From G965222535 sp965222535 (GTDB taxonomy: Bacteria; Pseudomonadota; Gammaproteobacteria; HK1): a stretch of DNA of 64,000 nucleotides. The number at the start of each line of letters is the position of its first letter. The stretch's first letter is position 1. Where the stretch lies: the NCBI GenBank assembly GCA_965222535.1, contig OZ244957.1:1240001-1304000 (forward strand), given 5' to 3'. A program made the position numbers and the translations under genes. Shown here in pieces: positions 9,214-18,605 of the stretch. The notes beneath the pieces were generated by a model that was not told where the DNA came from, made no database searches, and was given only the letters and a program-made list of their open reading frames with translations.

Positions 9214-10326
9214 TTAGCGTATCAAACGATACCCGCCATTGGTCCCGGTTGGCGAAAGAACAATTTGCCACAATTGGTTGTAGCGGGAACGGAAACCGCC
9301 CGCGCAAGACAGCAAATAATATTTCCATAGCCTATAAAACACGGCACTATAGTCATGTTTTATATTATTCCATGCGGTATTGAAATTATGATGCCACGCC
9401 ATTAATGTCTTATCATAAGCAGTGCTCAGGTTATGCCAATCTTCTATGACAAAGTATTTCTCAGTAGCTGACGTAACTTGATTATAAGAAGGGATCATCG
9501 AGTTCGGGAAAATATATTTCTCAATCCACGGGTCAGTATTATTGCACGATATCCTAGTGCCTATCGTTTGTAAGACGAATATACTGTCTTCTGCTATCAG
9601 CTCAGATACTTTCTTCATATATATTGCGTAATTTTTGCTTCCGACATGCTCGAACATCCCGATTGAGTATACCCGGTCATAGTGCCCCGTCAGCGAACGA
9701 TAGTCAGTCAGCTCTATTTTAACGTCCAGCCCTTTGCAGAAGTCACGCGCATATTTTGCCTGCTCAGAAGATACAGTGATGCCCGTAACCGAAACACCGT
9801 AATTTTCCGCCATGAACTTTGCCATACCGCCCCAACCACACCCAATATCCAGCACTTTCATTTTTGGTTCTAGTTTTAATTTATTACAAGTAAGTTTCAT
9901 TTTATCCAATTGAGCTTGATTAAGATCAGTGGCATTCGCCCAATAACCGCAGCTATAATTCATATAAGGATCGAGCATTCTTTCGTATAAATTATTACCC
10001 ACATTATAGTGCTGTTCTCCGACTTTAAAAGCACGAGAAATTTTCTGTAAATTGATAAAGCTTGCTTTGGTATAAGACAATAAATTAATCATATGATGTT
10101 TTCTAACTACTGGGCGTATATGATGCGCTATATAACGACTAAAGAACTCATCCAACTGCTCACAGTCCCACCAACCGCTCATATAAGATTCACCTAAGCC
10201 TATGGAAGACTGCAAAAACACACGCAAATAAGTACGTTTATCCAGAACCTTCGGATCCCAAGGATTCGCTCCATTGAGTTGAATACCGGCTTCTTCAAGG
10301 TGTTGTCTATATTTGTTTTCAAGCAT
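9214..10326 (-). CDS. cfa: Cyclopropane-fatty-acyl-phospholipid synthase
   Basis: This 370-residue enzyme transfers a methylene group from S-adenosylmethionine to unsaturated phospholipid acyl chains at the inner membrane. It has an N-terminal lipid-binding domain, then HYNVGNNLYERMLDPYMNYSCGYW, the SAM motif VLDIGCGWGGMAKF near residues 158-170, GITVSSEQ and SIGMFEHVG. Length agrees with about 380 for E. coli Cfa. The gene is noticeably A+T-rich compared with neighbours, with many AAT/ATA/TTA codons, which suggests acquisition by transfer. It stands alone; the upstream 1.2 kb holds only repeats. Confidence 0.95.
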   Translation of the reverse strand: MLENKYRQHLEEAGIQLNGANPWDPKVLDKRTYLRVFLQSSIGLGESYMSGWWDCEQLDEFFSRYIAHHIRPVVRKHHMINLLSYTKASFINLQKISRAFKVGEQHYNVGNNLYERMLDPYMNYSCGYWANATDLNQAQLDKMKLTCNKLKLEPKMKVLDIGCGWGGMAKFMAENYGVSVTGITVSSEQAKYARDFCKGLDVKIELTDYRSLTGHYDRVYSIGMFEHVGSKNYAIYMKKVSELIAEDSIFVLQTIGTRISCNNTDPWIEKYIFPNSMIPSYNQVTSATEKYFVIEDWHNLSTAYDKTLMAWHHNFNTAWNNIKHDYSAVFYRLWKYYLLSCAGGFRSRYNQLWQIVLSPTGTNGGYRLIR

Positions 10327-10539
10327 AAGTGTTCAGGAGTACGTTGGCTTCACGGAAGACGGCCCGCGGTATATTTGAATAGCCAAACCTAGTTCTCGCA
10401 GGCAGCGCCATCTGCTGCCCTGCAACCGCGGTTGACAACTGGGAACATCGAATAACTCTGAAATGGGATAGGGAGCCTAGGAGAAAAGATGCTATGAGCC
10501 ATTTCGTAAGCCCCTCATTAGTTATGGATTGATATATGT

Positions 10540-10755
10540 TCTAGGAGCCTCGAAAAACTGGGGGGTTGGGGGAAGGGATTGTTTTGTTTTTAATGAGGAG
10601 CGCCGGCGGTGCGCCGTTCGCTGACCTCTCGATCCGCTCAGCGGCACCACGAAATGATTGTTGGAAAGGGCATTCCCCCAATAGACAAACCGCAGGGTAC
10701 CTCGGGAAACTAGCGAAGCTGATCTTTCGAGATGCCCTTCCACCAATATAACACC
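10540..10755 (-). repeat. Type A repeat with an embedded ATTTCGTGGTGCC module
   Basis: Reverse-complement homologue of the copy at 37.62-37.82 kb. It shows the edge CCTCGAAAAACTGGGG, the G-rich arm TTGGGGGAAGGG, the module TGCCGCTGAGCGGATCGAGA seen in reverse, CCCCCAATAGACAAACCGC, and a hairpin GGGTACCTCGGGAAACTAGC with a degraded partner. The copy lies in the 1.2 kb gap between cfa and the PLP enzyme. Confidence 0.7.
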
Positions 10756-11099
10756 ATGAGGATGCCTCATCTCTGCCAGAGGCACCCTACCGCGAGGCTG
10801 CTGTAACAACCACCAGTAACAGCAAAGCCCTGTCTGAGCCATACGGTAATGGGTTGATACGCATCAAGATACACACCTTTTTTAGCACTCGCAACCAGTA
10901 CGCGGCAACGTGTATTGCACGACGCTTTGTCCCCTCCCAACGGTGGCGGTTTAACAATTGAATGCGTTAATGCGTTGGATGAGGGCCCGCTGCCGCTTAT
11001 ACTTACAATCCTTCAAAATGCGTGATTGAACGCGTTGCCAAACGGTGCGTAGGAACTCCCCTCTCAGGGGGGGTGAGGAAGGCCGTTTTGTGCACCCCT

Positions 11100-11462
11100 T
11101 AAGCCGCTGCTGCGTTTGATGCCTCTGGCATAGCGGCTACGTTTGATGCCTCTGGAAGAACAGTTCCGTTTAGTGCTCTGGAATCTTACGTTTTTTAATC
11201 CTGACATGCCAGGCGTTGCCTGGCAGTCAGGAGAATATTGCCAAAAGACGTTTATATTGGGGAAAAGGTGAAGGCGCATCGACCCAAAAAACGCGGTACT
11301 CCCTTCCCCCAAACCCCTACCCAGTACCGCCTTCGCTTTCGACTTAGCGCCGTGTAGCATGGCCGAGGGCGGTAGGTAAGACTCTGGAATAACCGCGGGC
11401 GGGGCTCTGAGAACGAGAGCATCAATAGGAATAGCTCCTTCCTGTATCTCCCAGTAGCACAT
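11100..11462 (+). repeat. Type B composite repeat, copy 1
   Basis: Three CTCTGG-ending units occur at 11123, 11150 and 11176. A hairpin at 11200-11231 follows (CCTGACATGCCAGGC, loop GTT, GCCTGGCAGTCAGG, one bulged base). Next come AGACGTTTATATTGGGGAAA, the C-rich arm CTCCCTTCCCCCAAACCCC and a further CTCTGG at 11382. The region has no supported gene. Confidence 0.75.
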
Positions 11463-11524
11463 GAGTATAGAAAGCCTCGCAGGGTACCCCGAAAAGTTAG
11501 CTAAGCTGGTTTTTCGAGGCGTCT
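11463..11524. terminator. Type A hairpin downstream of the PLP enzyme gene
   Basis: GGGTACCCCGAAAAGTTAGC and GCTGGTTTTTCGAGGCGTC form an imperfect stem ending a few bases before the stop of the minus-strand gene at 11531. Read on the minus strand the 3' arm is A-rich rather than U-rich, so termination is plausible but unproven. Confidence 0.5.
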
Positions 11525-11530
11525 CCTTGG

Positions 11531-12703
11531 CTATAGTAGGCGGTCAAGTGCTTGCGAAAGGTCTGCGATCAGGTCATCAGTATCTTCGAGCCCGGTTGAT
11601 AGCCGTACTAGGCCATCAGTGATGCCAACCCGCTGCCGCTCTGCTGCTGCTATATCAGCATGGGTCATCGTTACCGGATGGGTAACCAGCGATTCGACAG
11701 CGCCCAGATTTTCCGCCAAGCTCCAGAGCTTCAGCGTATTCATCAATTGTCGGCCTGACTGCGCGCCTCCCTTAACTTCAAACCACAGCATCGCCCCGAA
11801 ACCGCTTGCTTGGCGGCAGGCAAGCTCATACTGCGGGAATGACGGCAATCCCGGATACCGCACTGTGTCAACCATCGGGTGGGTTTCGAGAAACTGCGCG
11901 ATGGTCAGCGCGCTGGCGGATTGTACTGCTAACCGCGTACTCATGGTTTTGATGCCTTGCAGAGTATAGAAAGCCACCTGCGCTGACATGTTTGATCCCA
12001 AGCAATTGCGCACAAACCGTATCTTTTCCAGCAGCGCCTGATCCGCCGCGATTACAGCTCCTCCGACGGTAGCATTGTGTCCATCCATGTACTTTGTCGT
12101 GCTGTGCACGATTAAATCCGCTCCCAGCGCCAGCGGGCGCTGATAACATGGGGAAAGAAACGTGTTATCTACCGCATGAATGATATTGTTTTTCCTAGAT
12201 ATCGCCGAAACAGCGGCGATATCCGTCAGCTTCAGGGTTGGATTAGCCGGTGTTTCGCTGAAGATTAAGCGCGTGTTGTCACGCACCGCAGCAGCGACTT
12301 TGTCGCGATCAGCGGTGTCGGCAAACGTCAACTCAACCCCGAAACGACTCAGCACCTGCGTTGTCATACGATGCGTGCCGCCGTAGACCACATCGGATAA
12401 TACGACATGCTCACCACTGTTCAGGAGCGCCATCATTAGTGCGCTGGTTGCCGCCATGCCGGTCGTGAAGCACGCCGCGCCCGCGCCGTCTTCAAGCGCC
12501 GAGATTCTGTTTTCCAGCGCCGTTACTGTAGGGTTGGCGGTACGACTATAGGAATAGCCCTTGGCTAAGTATTGCTCAACTGAATCCTGTACGAAGGTCG
12601 TTGATTGGTAGATAGGGGTCAGAATCGCTCCAGTGACGGGATCAGGGGCACTGCCGGCATGGACTTCCAAGGTTCTGAAACCTAGCGTGGCATTCGATTT
12701 CAT
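11531..12703 (-). CDS. Cystathionine gamma-synthase / methionine gamma-lyase family PLP enzyme
   Basis: This 390-residue member of the Cys/Met-metabolism PLP family shows YSRTANPTVTALE, GMAATSALMMALLNSGEHVV, the cofactor aspartate in AVDNTFLSPCYQRPLALGAD and the PLP-binding lysine in HSTTKYMDGHN near residue 204. NLGAVESLVTHPVTMTHADI and RLSTGLED complete the C-terminal domain. Members make cystathionine or homocysteine, or cleave methionine. The YSR and SxTKY environment fits several subfamilies, so the exact reaction is not settled; no metA, metX or metC neighbour helps. Upstream is a repeat-rich spacer. Confidence 0.85.
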   Translation of the reverse strand: MKSNATLGFRTLEVHAGSAPDPVTGAILTPIYQSTTFVQDSVEQYLAKGYSYSRTANPTVTALENRISALEDGAGAACFTTGMAATSALMMALLNSGEHVVLSDVVYGGTHRMTTQVLSRFGVELTFADTADRDKVAAAVRDNTRLIFSETPANPTLKLTDIAAVSAISRKNNIIHAVDNTFLSPCYQRPLALGADLIVHSTTKYMDGHNATVGGAVIAADQALLEKIRFVRNCLGSNMSAQVAFYTLQGIKTMSTRLAVQSASALTIAQFLETHPMVDTVRYPGLPSFPQYELACRQASGFGAMLWFEVKGGAQSGRQLMNTLKLWSLAENLGAVESLVTHPVTMTHADIAAAERQRVGITDGLVRLSTGLEDTDDLIADLSQALDRLL

Positions 12704-12944
12704 AAATAGTTTCTGCTGGTTGAATGACGGTTAAAGGGGCGTAGAAAACCCGCAGGGAGATAACCCATAGGACTCAACATGAGGCTTGTATGGGTGTTTT
12801 ATGAATCTGTGGAGCACTTCATGTTGCACTTGAGTGAGCAAGCCGCCACTGTACTGAATAAGTGAACCACAATACAAGCGGCGCTAAGATTAAACATGCG
12901 CCCCGACAGGATCATGGGCTTTTTGCACGCTCGACCACGATACT

Positions 12945-13385
12945 CATGCTACTTGAAGGATCACACGTTCTATACTGGTGTTCAATCAAGATGCTTGATT
13001 GAACACGGTACTTGCTTCGCAAGGGCTCTGCTGCTGCATTTAACGCTCTGGCATAGCGACTGCGGGCAAGGCTCTGGGATTTTTAATATTTTTAATCCTG
13101 AGATGCTAGGCGTTGCCTAGCACATCTCAGGAGTCTAAGGAGGGTAGAGACGTTTGTATTGGGGAAAGGGGTAAGTCACTCCTAACACACCTAAACGCGG
13201 TACTCCCTTCCCCCAAACCCCTACAGCATCTCCTGCGCCCTCGCCTCAACGCCGTGCAGGGCCGAGGACGATAGTAAGGCTCTGGCATAGTGCAATGACC
13301 CTTCCAGCAGTTATTTCGTGGTGCCGCTAGGCGCTCCTTATTAAAAATAAAAACGATTATCTTCAAGTAGCATCGGGATATACGC
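12945..13385 (+). repeat. Type B composite repeat, copy 2, with terminal inverted motifs
   Basis: The left edge ATGCTACTTGAAG (about 12953) is mirrored by CTTCAAGTAGCAT at about 13366, giving 13 bp perfect terminal inversion. Inside are a perfect palindrome GTGTTCAATCAAG/CTTGATTGAACAC (about 12980-13008), CTCTGG units at 13046 and 13072, a hairpin at 13097-13131 (CCTGAGAT-GCTAGGC, loop GTT, GCCTAGC-AC-ATCTCAGG), the TTGGGGAAAGGG/CCCTTCCCCCAA pair, CTCTGG at 13280 and the module ATTTCGTGGTGCCG. This copy looks most like a complete MITE-like unit of about 440 bp. Confidence 0.75.
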
Positions 13386-13405
13386 CACACGATGCCCTGC
13401 AAACG

Positions 13406-14410
13406 ATGACCAACACAAGCTCTTACGATGCGCGCCTGCAATACCTCAACGCGCAGGCCAACCATGCACTCAAACGGTGGCATCTGCCTGCGGATGCGCA
13501 AGCGTCATTGCTCAATGTATCGGAAAACACGACCTATCGCGTTGAATCCGCCAATGGCTTGCGCGCTATCTTACGCATCCACCGCGATAACTACCACACC
13601 TGCAACGCCATTCGCTGCGAACACGCTTGGTTACAAGCGCTGAGCGCCGAGGGGGTGGTCGCCACGCCACGCATCCTAGCGGGGCACGATGGCGACACGC
13701 TCCAAGCTGTAGCGGCCGAAGGACGGCCCGGGGAGCATTACATGGCGCTGTTTGAGTTCGTCGAGGGCCATGCGCCGGATCCACAACAGAACTTGACGGC
13801 TGCTTTTGAGGCTTTGGGCGCGATCGCCGCCAAAACCCATAATCACGCGGCCGCTTGGCACCGACCACGCGGCTTTACACGCCCGACCTGGGATTTGGAC
13901 GCCGTCTTCGGGGCACCTGCCAAGTGGGGCGACTGGCGCGCCGCACCGCATGTCAACGCTTCCATCCGCGGTCTCCTTGAAGCTGCTCAAACGGCAGTGG
14001 AAACGGCCCTCCAGCGGTACGGTAAAACAGCCGATCGCTATGGTCTGATCCATGCCGATATGCGCTTAGCTAACCTGTTAATCAACGATCAGGCGATCCA
14101 CCTGATCGACTTTGACGACTGCGGGTTTGGCTGGTTTATGTATGATTTCGCCGCTTCCATCAGTTTCATCGAAGACGATCCGCAGATCCCACAGCTACAG
14201 GCGGCTTGGCTGTGCGGCTATCGTAAGCACCGTCCGCTTCGCGTTGCCGATGAGACGCAGCTGCAAACCCTGATAATGCTCAGACGCCTAGCGTTATTGG
14301 CTTGGATCGGTTCGCATCGCGAGGTTCCTACAGCACAGGAAGTAGCACCCCATTTCGCCGCTGGCAGCGCGGCATTGGCAGAGGCTTATCTGTCGCGTCT
14401 TACGCACTGA
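13406..14410 (+). CDS. APH-fold phosphotransferase (homoserine-kinase/choline-kinase-like)
   Basis: This 334-residue protein has the aminoglycoside phosphotransferase/protein-kinase-like fold: a nucleotide-binding N-lobe (NTTYRVESANGLRAILRIHR), the catalytic loop YGLIHADMRLANLLI around residue 212 and the metal-binding aspartate in HLIDFDDCGFGWFMYDFA. FDDCGFGWFMYDFA resembles the homoserine kinase II and hydroxylysine kinase branch rather than antibiotic kinases. The substrate cannot be deduced and no neighbouring operon gives a clue. It starts 20 bp after a type B repeat, so its promoter may lie in that repeat. Confidence 0.75.
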   Translation: MTNTSSYDARLQYLNAQANHALKRWHLPADAQASLLNVSENTTYRVESANGLRAILRIHRDNYHTCNAIRCEHAWLQALSAEGVVATPRILAGHDGDTLQAVAAEGRPGEHYMALFEFVEGHAPDPQQNLTAAFEALGAIAAKTHNHAAAWHRPRGFTRPTWDLDAVFGAPAKWGDWRAAPHVNASIRGLLEAAQTAVETALQRYGKTADRYGLIHADMRLANLLINDQAIHLIDFDDCGFGWFMYDFAASISFIEDDPQIPQLQAAWLCGYRKHRPLRVADETQLQTLIMLRRLALLAWIGSHREVPTAQEVAPHFAAGSAALAEAYLSRLTH

Positions 14411-14426
14411 ACTCCCCCACTGTACA

Positions 14427-14551
14427 TTACCCCATGGCGACCCCAATGTGACGGATGATGTTCTGCTTGGCTTTACCACCTTGGCGCACCCCTCCACGAT
14501 CTGAACCGACTGTCGGGTGCTGCCAAGGGTGGCTTTGGCGTGAACGTACAT
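14427..14551 (-). mobile_element. Transposase N-terminal remnant (IS4/IS1634-like)
   Basis: On the reverse strand MYVHAKATLGSTRQSVQIVEG in one frame is followed after a one-base shift by VRQGGKAKQNIIRHIGVAMG. Together they match the usual N-terminus of IS4/IS1634-type transposases (short basic start, SVQIVEG, GKxKQxIIRHIG). Only about 40 codons survive and no inverted repeats were found. It marks the edge of the decayed island that follows. The family name is from memory of the motif and needs a search. Confidence 0.55.
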
Positions 14552-14724
14552 GTTGCGCATTATAGCGGGGGCATCTTTGCACCACGGCAACAAATATCAA
14601 AACTAAGCACCACATCACGGGGCTTGTACCGCCATCCTTATATTCCATATACTTACGATGCTACCAAGAAAGCTAGACCATCAAAGTCAGGAGTCGATGT
14701 TCCCCTAATCATCGATGGCCTATT

Positions 14725-15491
14725 ATGAGAGACAGCGTTGGTTGGTTTTTTGATACAAACGGGTTTTTCTTCCCTGTTGACGTTTTTTCCGAAACACACG
14801 CGAAAAGCTGTGGCGAGGTTCTGGTGGACCAGTTGAAAAGCCAGAAGCCTCGCGATTGCAGCCCGCACGTTTCCGACCCGCATCTCTGCTCTCGGTTAGC
14901 CTATGATCTTTCGGTCGATCCGCAGCTACTGGATGTCGTCGGGGACCTGATCGGCTCCGACATCCTCATCTGGGTGTCGGGTCTCTTCGCGAAGGAGCCA
15001 TTCACCGACCAAGCGACACCGTGGCATCGGGATCTTCCGGGCGATAACCTCTGTGAAGGAGGTTACGTGACCGCGTGGATCGCCCTGTCTCGCGTAACGC
15101 AAGACTAATGGGTGCATGCGGTTTCTTCCGGGTACGCACAAGGCCCCTGGTTCAGAAGCGCTCAAGCGCGCCCACAGCAGAAAGCGCTCCCGTCGTCACG
15201 GGAGCTGAATGCACAGACGGCGTCGACGAAAATGCGGCGGTTCCGGTCGAACTCAACCCGGGGCAGGTGTCGTTTCATCATGGGTATCTGTTACACGCGT
15301 CTTCTGCAAACAGTTCGGACACCCCTCGCATCGCGCTTGCGGTAACATACGTGACCCCCGAAACCCGGACCGTGCTTGCCCGCCGGGATTTCGCTGTTCT
15401 TGCCCGCGGTAGAGACAGATGCGGTTATTTCCGGCACATACGCCCCCGCTGGGAAGGACCAGAGCTTAAGGTAGGCCTGACACTATACTAG
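14725..15491 (+). pseudogene. Phytanoyl-CoA dioxygenase (PhyH) family protein, two frameshifts
   Basis: The first frame reads DTNGFFFPVDVFSETHA and ATPWHRDLPGDN (the HxD iron ligands) up to a stop at 15106. The next phase continues as NGCMRFLPGTHKAP, a hallmark PhyH block, and a third phase gives PLVQKR, then VELNPGQVSFHHGYLLHASS and TPRIALAVTYV, which carries the distal His and Arg. Two +1 shifts within about 50 bp separate the three pieces. The intact protein would have been a non-haem Fe(II)/2-oxoglutarate dioxygenase of about 255 residues. It lies beside a transposase remnant and a broken permease. Confidence 0.8.
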
Positions 15492-15733
15492 CCCGTCAAG
15501 GGGGCGTTTGGCTGCAAAACCAGTGGCGTGCGTTCATCAGATACGCCCCGGCCCGGCGGTCAGGCCCGCCGGCTCACGCGATCACGTCGGTCAGGATCAC
15601 TTCCTTTCTGAATGAGATAGTCGATGGTCCAGCGGCAGGACTGTGGACTGCTCGGAGTCATTTTTCCCCTAAGCATGAGATCATCGTGTTGTGTCAACTG
15701 ACATCCCGGAAAAAGCTGGAAAGAGCGGAAGTC

Positions 15734-15844
15734 TTAGACGGTCGGATCGTGAAAGGTATGGAGAGGGAATCCACGATTGTTCCGTAGCACCTCTTCAACC
15801 TGTTCGACATCCATTCCGAAGTCTTTCGACGAATATTGCCGCAT
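15734..15844 (-). CDS. Small ORF or gene fragment of unknown function
   Basis: An AGGAGG box lies about nine bases before the ATG at 15844. The 36-codon product (MRQYSSKDFGMDVEQVEEVL, then NNRGFPLHTFHDPTV) has ordinary protein composition. It may be the surviving N-terminus of a lost gene in this decayed island rather than a functional peptide. Confidence 0.3.
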   Translation of the reverse strand: MRQYSSKDFGMDVEQVEEVLRNNRGFPLHTFHDPTV

Positions 15845-15918
15845 CGCACATACCTCCTTGCAAATATCTGTTTGAACGCCAAGTCAGGATGATCTCAGCT
15901 GATCTTCAAGGTTATTTT

Positions 15919-16867
15919 TCAGTTTTCCCTCCGCAGTACCATCAGACCTGCGCCAGCGATCATAAACATGGCGACAATTGTGTAAGCGTCCGGGATTTCC
16001 GCGAAAATCGCGAAACCAATCAGCGGTGACCAAACGAGGTACATGTAGTCAAAGGTCACGATGATCACCGTCTTGGCTGATTGATAGGCGATTGGCAGGA
16101 CGACGCTGTTAAGCGCGAGAACACCTGTCAGTATCGCGATGACGGCCCATTCCGTAGATCCCATTCCAACCCATTGACCGAACAGAAACGCGGACTTAGA
16201 AACAAGCGCTTCCGAGGGCTGCAGAGCGGCAATGGCTAGGCTGCAGAGCGGCAATGGCTAGGCTGCAGATCACCCCCATTGCGCAACGCGGCAGCCAGCG
16301 AAACCGATAGTGCAAGGGGTTCAACATGGCGGCATTTGCTACGCGTTATGATCGCTGAAATGGCGTAGAAGGCCCCGGCCAGAACCGGCATCAGCACCGC
16401 CCAGGTAAAGGCGTCGGTGCCGGGTCTTAGGTTCACTAGGATGCCGCAGAACCCAAGGCAAATGGCTAGGCATTCATGAAGGCTCACCCGCTCGCGCATG
16501 AGTAAGCGGCGAAAACAGCGCGGCCCAAAGCGGCGCTGTGTAAAGGCCGGCGGCCACGAGATCGAGGAAGGGGATAACCGAGAACATCGAGACATACATC
16601 AAGACGAACATGACCGCACGCATCACTGGCCAGAACGCCATCGCCTCGGACCAGATATCGCGGGAGCGCCCCCGGCGTTGCCGCGATGATCAGCAGCACA
16701 GGGATTAGGAACAACGAACGTACCGTGAAGATCTGCCAGATCGTCAAGTCCGAACTGGCGAATTTGAACGTTGCGCCCTAGGTCGCGGTACACATGGTGG
16801 AGATGATGATCATCACCACACCAAGAGCGACCCGGTCACCGTGCACTGGTCTGACGTTTGCTGCCAT
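15919..16867 (-). pseudogene. EamA/DMT-superfamily permease, multiply disrupted
   Basis: Starting at ATG 16867 the frame encodes MAANVRPVHGDRVALGVVMI, then meets an in-frame TAG. Hydrophobic permease segments continue in other frames (LTIWQIFTVRSLFLIPVLL, FTWAVLMPVLAGAFYAISA, EWAVIAILTGVLALNSVVL, ending VAMFMIAGAGLMVLRR), as expected for a ten-helix drug/metabolite transporter of about 300 residues. A 22-bp direct duplication at 16217-16260 accounts for one frameshift. The gene is clearly inactive. Together with the broken PhyH gene it forms an imported block that is decaying. Confidence 0.8.
16217..16260. repeat. 22-bp direct tandem duplication inside the EamA pseudogene
   Basis: GGCTGCAGAGCGGCAATGGC plus TA is repeated exactly twice back to back. 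22 is not a multiple of three, so the duplication shifts the frame of the permease. Confidence 0.9.
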
Positions 16868-17097
16868 CGTCGCGGATCCTCCTGTGTCGTGCTACGCTCC
16901 CGCACGCGGAACTTGGGTCAGCGACGGCGAGGATTGATCGGCTAGGTAGGCACCATAGCGACGGATGGACCGCGCTTTGTCGTAAACTCTCGGGTAACGA
17001 CTAGTAAATCATCCAAGAATTCTTGGGTATCGGGTGGTTAGCGTCCGATTTATTAAATAAAATCGGGTTTCTTTTGTTGCCCTTGATGGAGTGCTTG

Positions 17098-17185
17098 TAC
17101 TGGGGAACGGTAACTGCCGGGTTATAGGCAATCATGTCCTTTCCCCCAAACCCCCATCCCGTTGCTATTTTTCAATGTTCCCGAT
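17098..17185. repeat. Type A repeat half overlapping the end of the Ldh-type gene
   Basis: TACTGGGGAACGG, GGCAATCATGTCCTTTCCCCC and AACCCCCATCCCGTTG match the copy at 56.53-56.64 kb. Its last part (CCGTTGCTATTTTTCAATG, against CCTGCTGAGGTTTTTCGAGG in the other copy) contains the stop codon and last codons of the minus-strand gene that ends at 17165. Confidence 0.65.
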
Positions 17186-18187
17186 AAATGAGCGCACGGT
17201 GTGGTAGAGCGCATCCGGCACTTCGATTGTGCCATCAACGAATGCCTGGCGTGCGGTATACCGGCGATTCGACGGTAGCCTCGTGCCTTCCTGCTCCAAG
17301 ATACGCGTGAACAAGGTTTCGGCATGCGCCAGTTGTTGTTCGCGATCACTATTTGGCAGGCAGCGGGCCGGATCAATCGCGATCATGAACTCGCCACGGC
17401 ATGGCAGTGCCGTTGATCCGGGGTTGCGTTCGGCGTGCGCAAACGAGAAACTGTCGCCCACCAGCGCCCCTGCCAACAATTCGATCATCAACGCGATCGA
17501 AGCGCCCTTGTAGCCGCCGAATGCGAGCTGAGCACCCTGCAGCGCAGCGGCTGGATCGGTGGTTGGCGCGCCCTCTGCATTGAGCGCCCAGCCGAGTGGA
17601 AGCGGTTCCCCGGCGCGCTGATGCAACTGGATCTCGCCGCGTGCGCAGACACTGGACGCCTGATCAAACACCAGCGGCAAGCGCCCGCCGCTGCGTGGCC
17701 AGCCGAAAGCCATTGGATTGGTGCCAAACAATGCTTTGCTGCCACCCGCTGGCGCGACATAAGCGCGGCCGCTGACAAACGCAAACGCCACTAGGCCGGC
17801 CTCAACCACGGTTTCGACTTCTGGCCACAAAGCGGCAATATGGCAGGCATTGTTGATCGATAGCGCAGCGATGCCTTGGCGGCGTGCGTGCTCAATGAGC
17901 AGCGGCAGCCCAACCCGCAAGGCCAGTGGCGAAAAGCCATTACCCCCCTCCACATGGACGACGCTAGGGGCAAGTTCGGCAACGCTTGGGGTCGCGTGCG
18001 GATTAAACCCCGGTGCCTTCATCGCCTGCACGTAAAACGGAATGCGAAATACACCGTGTGATATACAGCGATCACGCTCTGCGGCGGCGACGATGTCGGC
18101 GATCGCGTCCGCCTGATCCACCGAACAACCTTGCGCCACTAACGCACTCACGGTCAGTTGATGGATTTGTTGCAGAGTAAAACGCAC
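17165..18187 (-). CDS. Ldh/MDH (YlbC-type) family NAD(P)-dependent oxidoreductase
   Basis: This 340-residue protein belongs to the malate/L-lactate dehydrogenase family that is not Rossmann-type. It includes delta1-piperideine-2-carboxylate/delta1-pyrroline-2-carboxylate reductases and ureidoglycolate dehydrogenase. Visible blocks are AAAERDRCISHGVFRIPFY (with the catalytic His), VAFAFVSGRAYVAPAGGSKALFGTNPMAF, PLVFDQASS and FGGYKGASIALMIELLAGAL. The SHGVFR and GGSKALFGTNP wording resembles the pyrroline-2-carboxylate reductase branch; the substrate is an inference. The last codons (GNIEK) lie in sequence homologous to the type A repeat. Confidence 0.82.
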   Translation of the reverse strand: MRFTLQQIHQLTVSALVAQGCSVDQADAIADIVAAAERDRCISHGVFRIPFYVQAMKAPGFNPHATPSVAELAPSVVHVEGGNGFSPLALRVGLPLLIEHARRQGIAALSINNACHIAALWPEVETVVEAGLVAFAFVSGRAYVAPAGGSKALFGTNPMAFGWPRSGGRLPLVFDQASSVCARGEIQLHQRAGEPLPLGWALNAEGAPTTDPAAALQGAQLAFGGYKGASIALMIELLAGALVGDSFSFAHAERNPGSTALPCRGEFMIAIDPARCLPNSDREQQLAHAETLFTRILEQEGTRLPSNRRYTARQAFVDGTIEVPDALYHTVRSFIGNIEK

Positions 18188-18269
18188 AGCCGCCCCCCTA
18201 CTTGTTACTTGGCGCGGCTGGCAACAGCAGCCGACAAAAGCCGCATTGAGGGCTTCATGCTATGCTGCA

Positions 18270-18605
18270 TCATAGCGCGCTGTCATCGTGCAGTTGGATC
18301 CTGCCTTGGTGGATGCGCAGTGGGAAAACCGTGGCGGCTTCATACGCCGGCGGTGCCAACACTTCACCGTTGATCAGGCTGAAACACGCGCCATGGTAGG
18401 GGCATACGATAGTGTCGCCGTCAACTTCGCCGTCGGCCAGCGGACTGTCATCGTGGGTGCAGCGATCTTCAATCGCATACAACCGCCCATCAACGTTAAC
18501 GATGACAACCCCTACCCCCTCTAAATGCACCACGCGGCGCTCGCCGGGTTTGATCGCATCCGAAGCGGCGACATCGATCCACTGATCTGCCGGCTCGTCG
18601 TTCAT
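18270..18605 (-). CDS. Rieske-type ferredoxin of the SUF gene cluster
   Basis: From the ATG at 18605 this is a 111-residue single-domain Rieske protein with CTHDDSPLADGE and CPYHGACF, giving the Cys-X-His ... Cys-X2-His ligands of a [2Fe-2S] cluster. The start codon overlaps the sufT stop in an ATGA arrangement, so the two are translationally coupled. Proteins of this type (annotated as non-haem iron oxygenase ferredoxin subunits) often close suf operons in gammaproteobacteria. An electron-donor role in Fe-S assembly or for the GbcA-like oxygenase at 36 kb is possible but not shown. Confidence 0.88.
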   Translation of the reverse strand: MNDEPADQWIDVAASDAIKPGERRVVHLEGVGVVIVNVDGRLYAIEDRCTHDDSPLADGEVDGDTIVCPYHGACFSLINGEVLAPPAYEAATVFPLRIHQGRIQLHDDSAL

